Below the pieces are notes generated by a model that was not told the origin of the DNA, ran no database searches, and saw only the letters and a program-made list of their open reading frames with translations. Shown one piece after another: positions 1 through 10,879 of a stretch of 64,000 bases of DNA; positions within the stretch are counted from its first letter, which is position 1; each line of letters begins with the position of its first letter. This DNA comes from Nymphalis io. Its lineage: Eukaryota; Arthropoda; Insecta; Lepidoptera; Nymphalidae. The stretch is from NCBI RefSeq assembly GCF_905147045.1, contig NC_065895.1, positions 439,001-503,000 of the forward strand. Direction: 5' to 3'. Position numbers and translations under genes: made by a program.

Positions 1-490
1 TGATTATCTCACTGGCTTTCAGACGCATAAATAAAGTTAAATGGGTTTTGGAGAAGTCATTCCTCCAGAGAACAACGTGATATAAAATTTGTACTATGTT
101 GATATATTATTATGGAATTACGAGTATACAAGCGACACGCCGTTTCAAATATGCAAAGTCAAGTGGATACGAGTGGAATAGAGGAAAATAAATACAATGT
201 GGATTATTCACTTCACTTCACTTCGCCGTAACCTTTATGAACACGTTCGGCTATATTTCTAATTTCTCTATTTGTTATTAATTGAAGACTAATCCATATA
301 TATTATTTTTACAACATTTGTATGAGTTCCATGGTATTTTTCTCGCCAACTTGTATCGTAGTGATTCCATTCTCTTTGTTACTCGTTTTACTGTTAAACG
401 AAGTCAATATCGGTAACTATTCAAAAAAATTATAGAGAAACGTCTGATACGTTTGTAGTCACCTCACCTGAACTCTGTACATATTATATG
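1..490. other. AT-rich sequence, nothing recognised
   Basis: No open frame of note, RNA gene or known repeat is visible. The sequence is AT-rich with short homopolymer runs, typical of the unannotated background across this window. Confidence 0.5.
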
Positions 491-711
491 TTTTTTTTTT
501 ATAGTATAGATAGGCGGACGAGCATATGGGCCACTTGTTGGTCAGCGGTCACCAACGCCCATAGACATTGGCATTACAACAAACCGACACAACACAACAA
601 TATGTTATATTGTAATATAAATATGCACACAACAATACCATTTTGCTGTAGAAAATCTGATGAGTGGGTGGTACCTACCCAGACGAGCTTGCACAAAGCC
701 CTACCATCAGT
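491..711 (-). repeat. Family B short retroposon, internally deleted
   Basis: The + strand reads a T-run, then the reverse complement of the family B tail (AGGCGGACGAGCATATGGGC) and the family B head (ending near CCTACCATCAG). The element therefore points to the - strand. About 100 bp of the middle, present in full copies such as 53124-53427, are missing between the 'gacattggcatt' and 'acaacaccg'-like blocks. The 76-residue frame through it is only a shadow. Confidence 0.8.
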
Positions 712-832
712 AATGTGATAGTAAATAAGATAGTAAATATCTTTCAAGTCATAATTCTCTGGGCGCAATGGGAGAAAAATTTAAGGTCAAATCGAATGCA
801 AAATAAATAATGATTATTTCCTACCTACAGGG

Positions 833-885
833 ACTATCCAACTATGCAGTGCACAAGTGTGCGCAAACAAAATTGCATTTTTTCT
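833..885 (-). repeat. Family C SINE fragment
   Basis: A short stretch contains GTGCACAAGTGTGCGCAAAC, the reverse complement of the distal part of the tRNA-headed family C SINE seen at 5614-5985. Only this distal part remains. Confidence 0.45.
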
Positions 886-992
886 ACTCCTACGTCTCAA
901 AACGTTACACAAATCATTACGCGTGACGTATTTTAATTTATTTTAAGATAATTTAAATAGAGGTGGTTAGAACGCATAAATTTTATAGGACA

Positions 993-1235
993 AAAGCGAG
1001 CACCACTGAATTTTCATGTGTTTAATTCGTGTCTATAATACATCACATGATCGATAGTGAAAGAGAAAATCATGAAAATAAATGTATGAGTTCACGAAAA
1101 TTCTGCCAAATGTTTCCACATGATCCACCAATCCACATGGGAGCAGTAAGGCGGAATGAGTTCCAAGCATCCTACTCAAAGAAAGAGGAGGCTTTGGCCC
1201 AACAATGGGACATTTACACGTTGTTACTTTTTTCT
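993..1235 (+). repeat. Family A (Metulj-like) SINE, 5'-truncated, diverged
   Basis: It starts inside the element at GCGAGCACCACTGAATTTTC and runs to the tail with the block resembling 'ggcccaacaatgggaca'. Compared with the fuller copy at 8463-8778 it lacks the tRNA-like head and carries many substitutions. The 73-residue open frame here is part of the repeat and not a gene. Confidence 0.8.
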
Positions 1236-1811
1236 AAGTTAAAAAAATAAACAAAAAAATTATATTTGAAAAAGTTTTTATATGTAAATGCAAAATATAA
1301 AGGGTAACTGGTGATTTTAAAACAGATTCCGAACACGCTATTAATTCACGCCGTCTGGCGCTTAAGCCCTTGGAGATATGCCCTTAGGTTCTAGACAATG
1401 GCACGAGCTGAATAGTTGATTGGAAACATAAAGGTAAATATAATCAATACATACGCGGTCACGATTTGTACAGTAACTATTTTTAATTTTCATTTGTATT
1501 TAAGGCTTTAATGTAAATAAATACATATATATATATTTAAATTAATAATAATAAATAGTTTTTTGAATTTGAAAAAAATACATACGTAATATTGTACATT
1601 AGGATAGTGAACTGAGGGACATACTTAAGAAATATTAGTAAAAATATAATTTATTCAGCTCAAACGATTTGCCTTCATATTTATAAAATAAAAAGAATAT
1701 CAAGAATTCTTTTTTTCAAAGAGTTACTAATATTCTAAATTTTCCTTCCAATTAATCTTTTTTTTAAAGAAAATAGGTTGACAGTTTGGCTAGAAGTGTC
1801 TGGCTGGTCCC
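1236..1811. other. AT-rich sequence, nothing recognised
   Basis: No gene, RNA or repeat could be named. Short runs of A and T and a small ATATAT tract near 1525-1540 are the only structure seen. Confidence 0.4.
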
Positions 1812-2002
1812 TTCCCTTCATCGCCAATGCGCCACCAACCTTGGGAACAAAGATTTTATGTCCCTTGTGCCTATAGTTACACTGGCTCACTCACCCGCCA
1901 TACCGGAACACAACAATATTAAGCTGTTTAGTGATAGAATACATATATCATGAGTTTGGTCGATACCAACAGGTTACAAAAAGCTCTGCCGCCAAGAGAA
2001 TA
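1812..2002 (-). repeat. Family B short retroposon, diverged
   Basis: The block with AATGCGCCACCAACCTTGGG, followed by 'cttgtgcctatagttacactggctcactcac', is the reverse complement of the family B middle. The head is recognisable but degraded near 1960-2002. The tail is missing. Confidence 0.7.
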
Positions 2003-2465
2003 TGACAATAGCCCAAGGAGTGCCGATCGAATTTGCAACTTTATGATATAACGGCCGTTTAGAGTACGATACAAAAGAGACCCAATAAATTTTGACAAGC
2101 TGATCAAAGTTAAATGAAATCGTTTGAGTTTAATCTAGATAGTCTGGCTGGCTGGCTTACTGGCAGCCGATGACGTATTTAATTAAACTGAATTTGAAGG
2201 TATTTTCATATTTTTTAGTGCGCAGTAATTTAATATTTTTGCGAAAATCCGTGATCTTTATAAATTTTATTTTACGTAGAATAAAGTATTTTTAAATAAA
2301 TTCTACGTTCATTTAATGTGAATTTCGTTATAAAATATAAGTAAGTCAAAAGCATTTTATAATTACTTCGTCAAAATTGATATTTTCTATTAAAATCTCT
2401 ACCGAAAACGCGTTCAAAATTCCGATATCATAAAAAAAATTGATTAATTAATTATATTTAATTGA

Positions 2466-2738
2466 ATAATAATAATAATAATATCCTGGGAAATTTTCAC
2501 ACACGGTCATCTGATCCCAAATTAAGCTTGTACAAAGCTTGTGCTATGGAAACCAGACAACTGATATACTACATATACTACTTTTCTTTTGTAAATACAT
2601 ACTTATATAGATAATTACACCCAGACTCAGGACAAACAGACATGTTCATGCACACAAATGTCTGTCCTGGGTGGGAATCGAACCCACAACCTTCGGCGTG
2701 AAAGGCAAGTATTTACCAACCACGCCAACCGGCTTGTC
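2466..2738 (-). repeat. Family D tRNA-derived SINE with (ATT)n tail
   Basis: Read on the - strand, this has a tRNA-like head with an A-box-like TGGCGTGGTTGG (2716-2727) and a B-box GGTTCGATTCC (2674-2684). A body of about 180 bp follows, ending in an (ATT)n tail at 2466-2482. A second copy without the complete head lies at 30198-30425 on the + strand. The tRNA-like head might be miscalled as a tRNA gene, but the attached body and microsatellite tail mark a SINE. Confidence 0.85.
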
Positions 2739-2740
2739 AA

Positions 2741-3642
2741 TTTTATTGAATTTGTTATATATGTATGAATTATTTATGAAAATAAAGTTCATCTATGATA
2801 CAGTCCCTCTTTCTCCTCTTCTCGTTTATCAACCAATTTTTTTAGTAGTATTCATTTGTAGTTAATTCATTTGGGTAGTTATTGACGAGCTTTAATTTTA
2901 TCAATAAAAAAATTGGAAACAAAAATAAAATAAACATTCGAGACATGCAAAATCATTTATATATTCCACAATTTTTCAATAAAAATTATGGTCGAACACC
3001 AATAATAACAATAAGTTAATAAATTGAATATAATAAGTTGTAAGAAGTTACGAAACAATAATAAAGAACTTAGAATAATGTCTGGCGGTAACAACGGCCT
3101 TGAGATATTTTTCTCGTCGCGGCTTCGCCTGCTCGCAGTAAATACATTCACGAAATGTAAGCAAAAAAAAAACAATTTCATTGCAACGTTTGTTACAGTG
3201 AAAGAACTAAACGGATGCAATTTACTTTTATAATAAAATATTTTTACCGATCGAAGTTGTAGTAAGCATCATATTATATCAGTCTTATCAACGATGGCTT
3301 GGTTCGTTCAAACTTTAATATTCCGCCTCACATTACCTCCACGTGTGATTAAATCTCCAGCTCTCTCAGCGAATAATTCCTAGTTGAATTCAAGTCACTT
3401 TTGGTCGAGGAAACCTCTCTGGAAAATGAAATATTTTTGAAAATGTGCTATTTCAATATGAAAATGTTTGTCTTTTTAAGGGCAGCTTTTAATTATGGAA
3501 TAAATTTTCATGCAATATATTTTTTTAAATAGTCGGTACGATATTTTTACTGAATTTCAAATCTTTATTCCAAAGCTACCTTTGAATTGCATTACGTTTT
3601 AATTAATTTATTTATTTTTATCATTGGCTTGTTATGGTTCCC

Positions 3643-3643
<1 letters not shown>
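2741..3643. other. AT-rich sequence, nothing recognised
   Basis: Two overlapping frames of 70-90 codons on opposite strands around 2957-3233 have no recognisable motif and low-complexity ends. I do not call them genes. No repeat family is evident. Confidence 0.4.

Positions 3644-3680
<37 letters not shown>
3644..3680. repeat. (TA)n-(TG)n microsatellite
   Basis: About fifteen TA units run from 3644 to 3674, followed by three GT units. This is a compound dinucleotide microsatellite. Confidence 0.95.
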
Positions 3681-3951
3681 AAATGTTATGTGAGTAAAGC
3701 CGAAGACGGCTAAAAATAAATTCAAAGAAGAAATTAGACCGACAATAGACGATTTCGACATCGGGAAGGAACATGTTCAGACAGCGACGATGCAGACGAG
3801 CAGAATTTAACTCTCCCCGCCTTTATTCTCCCGGAACAATATATACTATTTGAAAATTAAATTGAATGGCTAGAAATATTTGATATAGATTCCCTACATG
3901 CAGCTACTATTATTATCATTTTTTTTGCTGTGCTTGCTTTATATAAATAAA

Positions 3952-4243
3952 CTGGTGGTAGGGTTTTGTGCAAGCTCGTCTGGGAAGTAACCACCCACTC
4001 ATCAGATATTCTAACGCAAAACAGCAGTACTTGGTATTGTTGTGTTCCGGTTTGAAGGGTGAGTGAGTCAGTGTAATTACAGGCACAAGGGACATAAAAT
4101 CTTAGTTCCCAAGGTTGGTAGCGCATTGGATATGTAAGCGATGGTTGACATTTCTTACAATGCCAATGTCTAAGGGCGTTGGTGACCACTTACCATCAGG
4201 TGGTCCATATTCTCGTCCGCTTTCCTATTCTATAAAAAAAAAA
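3952..4243 (+). repeat. Family B short retroposon, near full length
   Basis: It begins at CTGGTGGTAGGGTTTTGTGC and continues through the 'ccacccactcatcagatattcta' block, the 'tgtgttccggtttgaagg' block and the tail 'accatcaggtggtccatattctcgtccgc'. It ends in a run of ten A. This is one of several copies with the same head position, which argues for a discrete short element and not random 5' truncation of a LINE. Confidence 0.9.
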
Positions 4244-4471
4244 CTTTTCTATCGATTTTTCTTTCAATTGATTTAAACAGAATAAAAAAATTGGAGAGGC
4301 AAATAGCAATATTATTAATTCCATGAAACAGACATTGATTATTTTTAACAAATAGATTTAGTAGGTATTTCTGTAGTAGAGTCCACAAGGTTGAAGTCTT
4401 GATGATAGACAAACTGGTGGTTGAATTTTGTAGTTTTGTTGTTATATAAACCTTATGACAATTATTAACTT

Positions 4472-4672
4472 GTTGGTAGGGCTTTATGCAAGCCTGTCTG
4501 GGTATGAACTATACACTCATCATATAATCTACTGCCAAACAGCAATACTGTTACTGTGTATGTAACTACAGGCTCAAGGGATATCTCCCTTAAATTACAT
4601 CCAAGTTCCCTAGGTTGGTGACGTATTGCCGTTTTAACTAATGGGTAATATTTCTTACAGTGCCAATGTATA
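4472..4672 (+). repeat. Family B copy lacking its tail
   Basis: It starts at GTTGGTAGGGCTTTATGCAA and is recognisable to 'cttacagtgccaatgta', where a family C SINE follows within about ten bases. The usual 'accatcaggtgg...aaaa' end is absent. Confidence 0.75.
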
Positions 4673-4712
4673 TTTGCGGTTGACTGCCTCGTTGGTCTAG
4701 TGGCTTGATGTA

Positions 4713-5252
4713 GAGGCGTTGAAGCGGCAGGAACACCGGAGGGCTCTTTTGACGTGGCGCGACCGTCTCTGTGAAGAACGGTACGCACGCAAACGCGTCG
4801 TTGCAGCGATCCTGCCAGCCTTCGAAGCCTGGATGTGACGAAAGCGAGGAGTCACCTTCCAAATTACGCAGGTAATGACCGGTCACGGTTGTTTTGGAGA
4901 CAGTTATTCTCCAAAACAACCGTATAAGATCGGACGCGAATCGACGGCGATGTGTCACCACTGTGGCGCGGACCGGGACACCGCTCAGCATACGTTGGAG
5001 GCGTGCCCCGCGTGGAGTGCGGAGAGGGAGATCCTGGTCTGTGAAGTCGGGCAAGACCTATCCCTGCGAGCAATCGTGTCGGCGATGCTTCGCAGGGAAT
5101 CGGCGTGGAGGGCCGTAGCCTTCTGTGAGACCGTCATATTCCAGGAGGAGACGGGAACGGAAAAGGACCGATCCTGCTCGGCGGAGACGATGACGGCGTC
5201 GTCTCGGCCCTCCCATAGCCCAGACGCCCGGGGTTTAAAAGATAGGGTGTAA
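4713..5252 (+). pseudogene. R1-type LINE ORF2 C-terminus, one in-frame stop
   Basis: This is the C-terminal piece of a non-LTR reverse transcriptase protein, 179 codons plus stop. It holds the RLCEERYARKR-like stretch, then a TGA at 4836-4838. After that come GHGCFG and the C-terminal zinc finger CHHCGADRDTAQHTLEACPAW (C-x2-C-x7-H-x4-C). That finger is characteristic of the R1 group (R1, TRAS, SART and relatives). A perfect hairpin at 4886-4922 falls inside the frame, between GHGCFG and the zinc finger, and adds or replaces codons. The endonuclease and the reverse-transcriptase core are absent, so this is a dead fragment. The exact R1 subfamily cannot be told from this piece. Confidence 0.85.
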
Positions 5253-5600
5253 CCCTGGGGCCGTGGATGCGTGAAGTGGGGTCCTCGCGTGTCCTATTTC
5301 AGACGGCCCTGTGGAGGACGGCAGCTGGGATGGCCTCGAGCTGCCGTACACACTAGCGAGGAGTGCAAGGGGGCGAGATTTGCCCCCTGATGAGAGCTCC
5401 GCCGAGCCACGAGTGGAGCAAAGCACGGGAGAGGCCCGCGGCCTTGCATGCGTTATATCAACACGATTCCGCAGCCTCTCCGATCCGTGCTGAGGACGGC
5501 CATCGCAGTGGTTTTAGCGGGTAAGAATCCTACATAACCCGGTTCCACCCCCATAGGACCCGAGTCCTTTCTGAAGGTTTCCACTGCGAGAAAAAAAAAA
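4713..5600 (+). mobile_element. R1-clade LINE, 5'-truncated 3' fragment with poly(A)
   Basis: This 888-bp insertion into a SINE has a 13-bp target-site duplication (GTGGCTTGATGTA) and a terminal A10 (5591-5600). The open frame begins at its first base, so the copy is 5'-truncated. It runs to the stop codon at 5250-5252 and is followed by a GC-rich 3' UTR of about 340 bp. A degraded relative of this UTR lies at 42885-43030. The base composition is far richer in G and C than the flanks. Truncation, poly(A) and duplication fit target-primed reverse transcription. Confidence 0.9.
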
Positions 5601-5985
5601 GTGGCTTGATGTAAGGCCGCAGACCCGAAGGTCCTGGGTTCAATTCCCAGGTCGGGCCATTAAAAAGTTATTGGGATTTTCTTTCAGAAAATTCTCTGTA
5701 GTAGTCCGGAGTCTGGAAGTTGGAAATGTGTACACTTCCGTGCCTCGGAAAGCACGTGAAGCCGTTGGTCCTGCGCCTGAACTCTTTCCGGTCGGGTCTG
5801 ATAGCCGTCCCATTAGGTTATGAGTGTTAGGGAATAGAGAGTGCACCTGTATTTGCGCACACACTTGTGCACTATAATATCTCCTGCGTCGTTGGTTAAT
5901 CTCTCTTGAGATTGGCCGCCATGGCTGAAATCGATCATGGTGGTGATGACTTAATATCGGTTGGCCCATTTGACAGACCGCCTAA

Positions 5986-8009
5986 CAAATTTATATAACA
6001 AATTAAAATATTTTTGTAAATAAATGATATTGTCTACAAAACAGACTCCAGCATTTAACACGAATGGTATATAAAATAATATTTTCGCAAAAAGTTTCTT
6101 TAAACCAGTGATTTATGAAAGTAATAATTCAATTTCCAAGTAAAATAGTGTCAGGTTGAAATATTGCTGAACAAACAAGTAAAGAAAGTAATAAGTTAAA
6201 TTCAGATAGTTTTCAAATTGGTAGAGAAATCTCATTTCCTCATGCTAAGCGAATAATTTACGACCCAGGCCAAACTTAGAAGACGGTCACGTAAAAATCC
6301 TACATATTTCTAATAAACGTGCGAAATGTGAAAAAAATACAACACATATTTATGTAAATTGAATACAACCATATATCAAACCTCTATATAGCTGTATGCT
6401 AAGGAATAAACACTTTGAAAGCTGTTTAGGTGTGGTTACATATATGTATAATAATTTATATTTCGTAAAAAAGCAAGTAGGACTTGCTAATAGTACAAAT
6501 AATAAAACATTTAGAAGTACACTACAAAAGTGTGACATACATATGGGTCGGAAATAACCGCATTATACGGGTTTTTTATTACATTCCTTATTATGCAAAC
6601 TTCAAAATGTCTTACAATAAAACTCGGATTTATCTGAGTTTCATATGTTTTAGCACCCATTCATTGCATCTCATTAATTGTTAAAGTCACAGTGGCTGTG
6701 TTTTACGACTAGCAGTGCTATTCTGTTAGAACTCATTTCATTACTCACCCGTGAAATGTTGACAACGACTTATGGTGATATACTATTTTGATACACACAT
6801 ATTGATGTTTTATTATTATTATGGTCAATGTATGTATTTCACTTTCCGACATTTCATGACCGATTTCTGCGGCTATTCTTTAAAAGAAAACTCGAATGCT
6901 CACAAAATAGCCCTACAATAACAGTATCGTTTATCGTCATTATGCTCTTAGTCACGTGACTGCTCTGACATCTTGTTAACAATGACAATAAGACGAAGTG
7001 ATTTGGCGAATGGAGTCAACTATTTATTATACAAATATTTATTATAATTATGAATATAAAATTTCGAAAAGATTTAAAAGAAAATCATTTGGCTTCCGTC
7101 GTCTGAAATATAAATCCTTCCACGTGTATGAATATTTATAAAACACCATAAATGTTTGTTTATGCTCATGCACGCTGACGTAATGTGACGTTTAGTCCAC
7201 GTTATCAGCGCTTTCCCGGCGAGCGCGTCTCTTTAATATTAACAAGATTGATTTTACATCGAAAAACATAAATACCTACTATATTTAAATACATATTCCA
7301 TGCAAGAGCAAGCTTTTTATATAATAATAAATGTATATTTAAGGTTCAAGAACTTTTTAATTAAAAAACTTTGTAATCTTGATTTGTTTTAAGTGAACAA
7401 TTCGCGTGACAATCTTAGGATCTGTCTGTGTCGTGTCTTATTGCGTCTGGTAACCAAAAGAGCCGGATATACGAGTATGTTATAGTACCGGATAACAGTT
7501 CAAACGGACATGAAAGCAGACAGCTGACAACTTAATACTTAGCAAAATAATATATTTGTGGGTATTCGTATAGAATCATATTATATAATACTTTGTGTTA
7601 AGAGAAAGTCACATAAATATGATTGTTAATTTATATTACGAACACAAAAGAAAACGTATAGAAATTAGAACAAAGATTAACAGTCAGTCAACCTAGATTG
7701 GAGTGCCATGGTAAAAAAAAAATACTAGACGTTCTTTTTCTTATCCCATCAGTGGGACAATTAATATTTAAGAAGTTAGACTTAGTCGGCGAAGCAATAG
7801 TCCCTTGACTTTCAAACCTGGCGAATTACAAAGTATTTTTTCTTCTTTCAAGACTATTATTAGTCTTGAGATAAGAAGCCGTTAGTTTTGGGCTCGACTT
7901 TTATTTGCCGTCATATCGGATTATTAGAGAATTAACACTTTAAGATTAAAAGAAAGATCATAAGTATCCTTTCGAATTGAAAAGAATGGATACTTTATTC
8001 ACTTGATTG
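5986..8009. other. Apparently unique intergenic sequence, 2 kb
   Basis: This is one of the longer repeat-free stretches on the left. No coding frame is convincing. A somewhat GC-richer patch at about 7165-7235 has GCTGACGTAATGTGACG, close to a CRE/ATF-type site, and 'gcgctttcccggcgagcgcg'. It could be regulatory but this is only suggestive. Confidence 0.35.
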
Positions 8010-8108
8010 TCGTGTTCCGATTCGAAGGGTGCGTAAGCTAGTGTAACCACAGGCACAGTGTCACAACAGGTGGCCAATATGCTCATTGCTTATTCTGTAA
8101 AAAAACGT
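8010..8108 (+). repeat. Family B remnant with internal deletion
   Basis: A piece resembling 'gtgttccgattcgaagggtgcg' joins directly to the tail block 'aacaggtggccaatatgctc' and a short A-run. The 120-150 bp normally between them are missing. Confidence 0.65.
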
Positions 8109-8462
8109 AAAAATGGTGGTAAAAGAAACGACTACCACAAAAGTTATGTTGCTTAAATATGAAGTCAAAATATATTATTTATTTTTCAAATGGAATCTTT
8201 CAATAATGAATAACTTTCCTCTCATAGCGTTACAAGATTTAAAATAAAATGAAAAAGAATAAAGCCTTGCCTCGGCGAGTTGACGAGGTCTGTGCCTGTC
8301 ACGCTTCACATCGCTTCCATGTCGCCTCAGGAGACCTGGGCTGGCTGACTGGACACTGAATTTCATTTAAAGTTTAATCCGTTTCTATAAAGAAAAATAA
8401 CATAAACATTCTTATTTTTAACAGATTTTTAATTTCAAAAAAGACCAATGTATAATTTAATA

Positions 8463-8778
8463 GCCGATATGGCCTAGTAGCCGAGATGGCCTAGTGGTAA
8501 GAACGCGTGAATCTTAACCGATGATCGTGGGTTCAAACCCGGGCAAGCACCACTGAATTTTCATGTGCTTAATTTGTGTTTATAATTCATCTCGTGCTTA
8601 ACGGTGAAGGAAAACATCGTGAGGAAACCTGCATGTGTCTAATTTCATTGAAATTCTGCCACATGTGTATTCTACCAACCCGCATTGGAGCAGCGTGGTG
8701 GAATAAGCTCCAAACCTTCTCCTCAAAAGGGAGAGGAGGCCTTAGCCCAGCAGTGGGACATTAACAGGCTGTTACTGT
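8463..8778 (+). repeat. Family A (Metulj-like) SINE, full length with 12-bp TSD
   Basis: It is flanked by perfect direct repeats TATAATTTAATA at 8451-8462 and 8779-8790. The tRNA-like head has the A-box-like TGGCCTAGTGG and the B-box GGTTCAAACCC. The body runs through 'aagcaccactgaattttcatgtgc' to the tail 'gcccagcagtgggacattaac'. The 5' end is unusual: GCCGATATGGCCTAGTA (8463-8479) is followed at once by the normal GCCGAGATGGCCTAGTGG, a partial duplication of the head. This copy is little degraded, so it is probably a fairly recent insertion. Confidence 0.95.
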
Positions 8779-8790
8779 TATAATTTAATA

Positions 8791-9329
8791 TATTTTTATA
8801 TTCGGGTATATATTAGTTGTTTGAGAACCGATTTTGATAATCATAATCAATATAATAAGATGGGTGTTACCCATAACAAACGGATCTTTGTGCAGACCCG
8901 ACCATGTTTTGTTATACAGCAGATGTATTTTTTATGTTTTAAATCCTTGATTTTGAGCTCAGAGGTGAGATTTTAAAAATTATTTCTTTCTTCGTTCATT
9001 ATTAAATTTATAGTGACAATTTGTGTCGATTGTTTTATCCATTATTATCTATCCAAGTAATACTTAAAAAAATCATTTTATTAGTAACTTTTATATACTG
9101 TGACTTATGTTATCTCCAAGGTTATCGATGTATGCAATATTATACAAGGTTAAAAATAAAGAAAGTGTGTTCTTTAAACTTCATTTTTTTGCATAAAAAA
9201 CATTTTGAAACGTTACAATTGAATTTGACCTTGAAATGTTTCGCTCCACACTATATTAGGCTAAACGTAGAAATAGTGTGACATAATATGTATCTAAATA
9301 ATAAATGATGAAATACTCCCGACTAATTT
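8791..9329. other. AT-rich sequence, nothing recognised
   Basis: An 86-codon frame at 9021-9281 is Phe/Leu/Lys-rich and without motifs. I take it as chance. Confidence 0.4.
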
Positions 9330-9550
9330 CTGCTGCGCCGACCATTTTCATGGGAGTATAGTGTCATAATCAGCCGGGGCGAGAAATCCGACACAACCTG
9401 AACTCCGATGCCAAATCAACGACTTTACGTGCTTTTCGAGGCACCGGAGTCTAAACACTGATTTCCAGATTCGGAACCGATTATAAGAAGTTTGAACCCA
9501 AGACCTTGGGACCAGCAGCCTTATAAACTAACCACTAAATCAACAAGGTA
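9330..9550 (-). repeat. Family C SINE, diverged
   Basis: On the - strand it has the head relic 'cttgttgatttagtggttag', a degraded B-box near 9490-9500 and the block 'cctcgaaaagcacgtaaagtcgttg', matching 5614-5985. It ends at the 'aaaatggtcggcgcagcag' block. Confidence 0.75.
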
Positions 9551-10084
9551 TTCAATAATATAATAATCATATTACATACTATTTATAACAATAATACAAT
9601 CAATGAAACATTCGCATATTGGTTACAAGCAAAAATTAAAAAAAGTTAAAACTTGTTCAAGTACCGACATTCAATTACAGTTACCACGGAGCTGAAAGGT
9701 TGATGTATCGTTGAATACCATTCATGATATATACGATATATACGAAATTGTGGTTATATCACGTGTTTGGAGTAATAAATACGTATTAGAATTCATATGA
9801 TATTTTGTATAAAATTATCTGCATCGGGGCAATGTGGAAGAAAAGGTACCAAGCTTTTTATTTAATAGAAGGGAAGATCCTAGCACACTAGTGTTACTTT
9901 TTACTTTAAATAATTGTCTTCAAAATAATATGAAGTCAACAATTGATCATTCGATCCTAATGACATATATATTAAATATGTACTCACGCTATGTATGTAT
10001 ATATGTACTAGTAGCTCTCCATGAAAACATTTTTAAAAGAGGAACAAAAGGTCAACTTCCCAAAACTTAAAATTTATATTTTTA
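9551..10084. other. AT-rich sequence, nothing recognised
   Basis: No gene, RNA or repeat is named. Short repeats such as 'atatatacgatatatacga' near 9728-9745 are the only structure. Confidence 0.4.
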
Positions 10085-10255
10085 ATTAGTGTATGTATAA
10101 CTCGTTTCGTACTTGGCGGTAAGTGAAATATATTGAGGAATAATGCATGCGTCGGATCAATATCTACCACACATGTATGTGGAATAAGCTACAACCCCTC
10201 TACAAAAGAGGAGTTGAGACCTTTGCCAACTAGTATGACATTTACTTTAATTAAT
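10085..10255 (+). repeat. Family A SINE remnant
   Basis: Blocks resembling 'cttggcggtaagtgaaatat', 'gtatgtggaataagctacaac' and 'gaggagttgagacctttgcc' align in order with the middle and tail of family A. Divergence is heavy. Confidence 0.6.
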
Positions 10256-10404
10256 TTTTAATTATGAGTAAACTAATTTTATTTATTATATGACAATAAT
10301 ATTACAGAAACGTAATTAAAAAGTTATTTATCGTCTATTTTTGATTAGTAAAATGTAAAATTATTAATAGGATATAAAGGAGAAATATAACATATCATAT
10401 TTAA

Positions 10405-10450
10405 TACTAGCTGTAACTCGCGGGTTGATCCACTTTTAATTTAGATTATA
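10405..10450 (+). repeat. Family E remnant
   Basis: ACTAGCTGTAACTCGCGGGT resembles the common lepidopteran repeat end TAGCTGTTGCCCGCG (compare 57553). The assignment to a transposon class is open. Confidence 0.4.
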
Positions 10451-10879
10451 TAAACATGTCCTGTTTCATTTAGGTTTTCATATTAGTAAACCGTTAATAC
10501 TTAAGTTGTTAGTATCGTATCCTCATATGATATATCCTATTAACGATCTGCCCTCTGTCTGAGATACAGACAGAGGCAGACAGCGACGTTGTTTTTTATT
10601 GTTTAGAAATACAGAAGAGATAACATTGCTCTACAAATGGACTATACAATTTGATTGTAAGTATTAATTTTAATTATTAAAATGATACGTAGCGCCATCT
10701 AGGTTTCTATTAGAAAATGCAAAAATGAATATCAAAGATCTCCCGAAAAACCAAATGTTACATCGAGACACGTTCATAAAAATCAAATACACGTAAATGA
10801 AGTTCTTTGGGCTCTTCATTGAATTAGGATTGCCCGTGCATTGACTTCGGCTTAATACGTCGAAGTATATAATTTTTGT

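Larger units (their letters stand above)
4684..5985 (+). repeat. Family C tRNA-derived SINE, split by a LINE insertion
   Basis: The tRNA-like head begins 4684-4712 with an A-box-like TTGGTCTAGTGG. It resumes at 5601 with the rest of the head, including a B-box GGTTCAATTCC near 5638. The body runs to about 5985 (blocks 'ctcggaaagcacgtgaagccgttgg' and 'gcgcacacacttgtgcac'). The interruption 4713-5600 is the LINE fragment described separately. The duplicated GTGGCTTGATGTA at 4700-4712 and 5601-5613 is the insertion's target-site duplication. Related pieces lie at 9330-9550, 15408-15630, 19125-19262 and 52448-52552. Confidence 0.85.

Noticed and set aside
2650..2738. Possible tRNA gene on the - strand
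   Set aside because: The A- and B-box-like parts belong to a SINE head. A shared body and (ATT)n tail follow, and a second copy exists at 30198.
3644..3680. CRISPR-like or satellite array
   Set aside because: It is a simple dinucleotide microsatellite. No spacer-repeat organisation occurs anywhere in the window.
3857..4189. 110-codon frame on the - strand
   Set aside because: It lies over a family B retroposon. The same peptide pattern (RHQPWELRFYVPCACNYTGS) appears at every well-preserved family B copy as a reverse-strand shadow.
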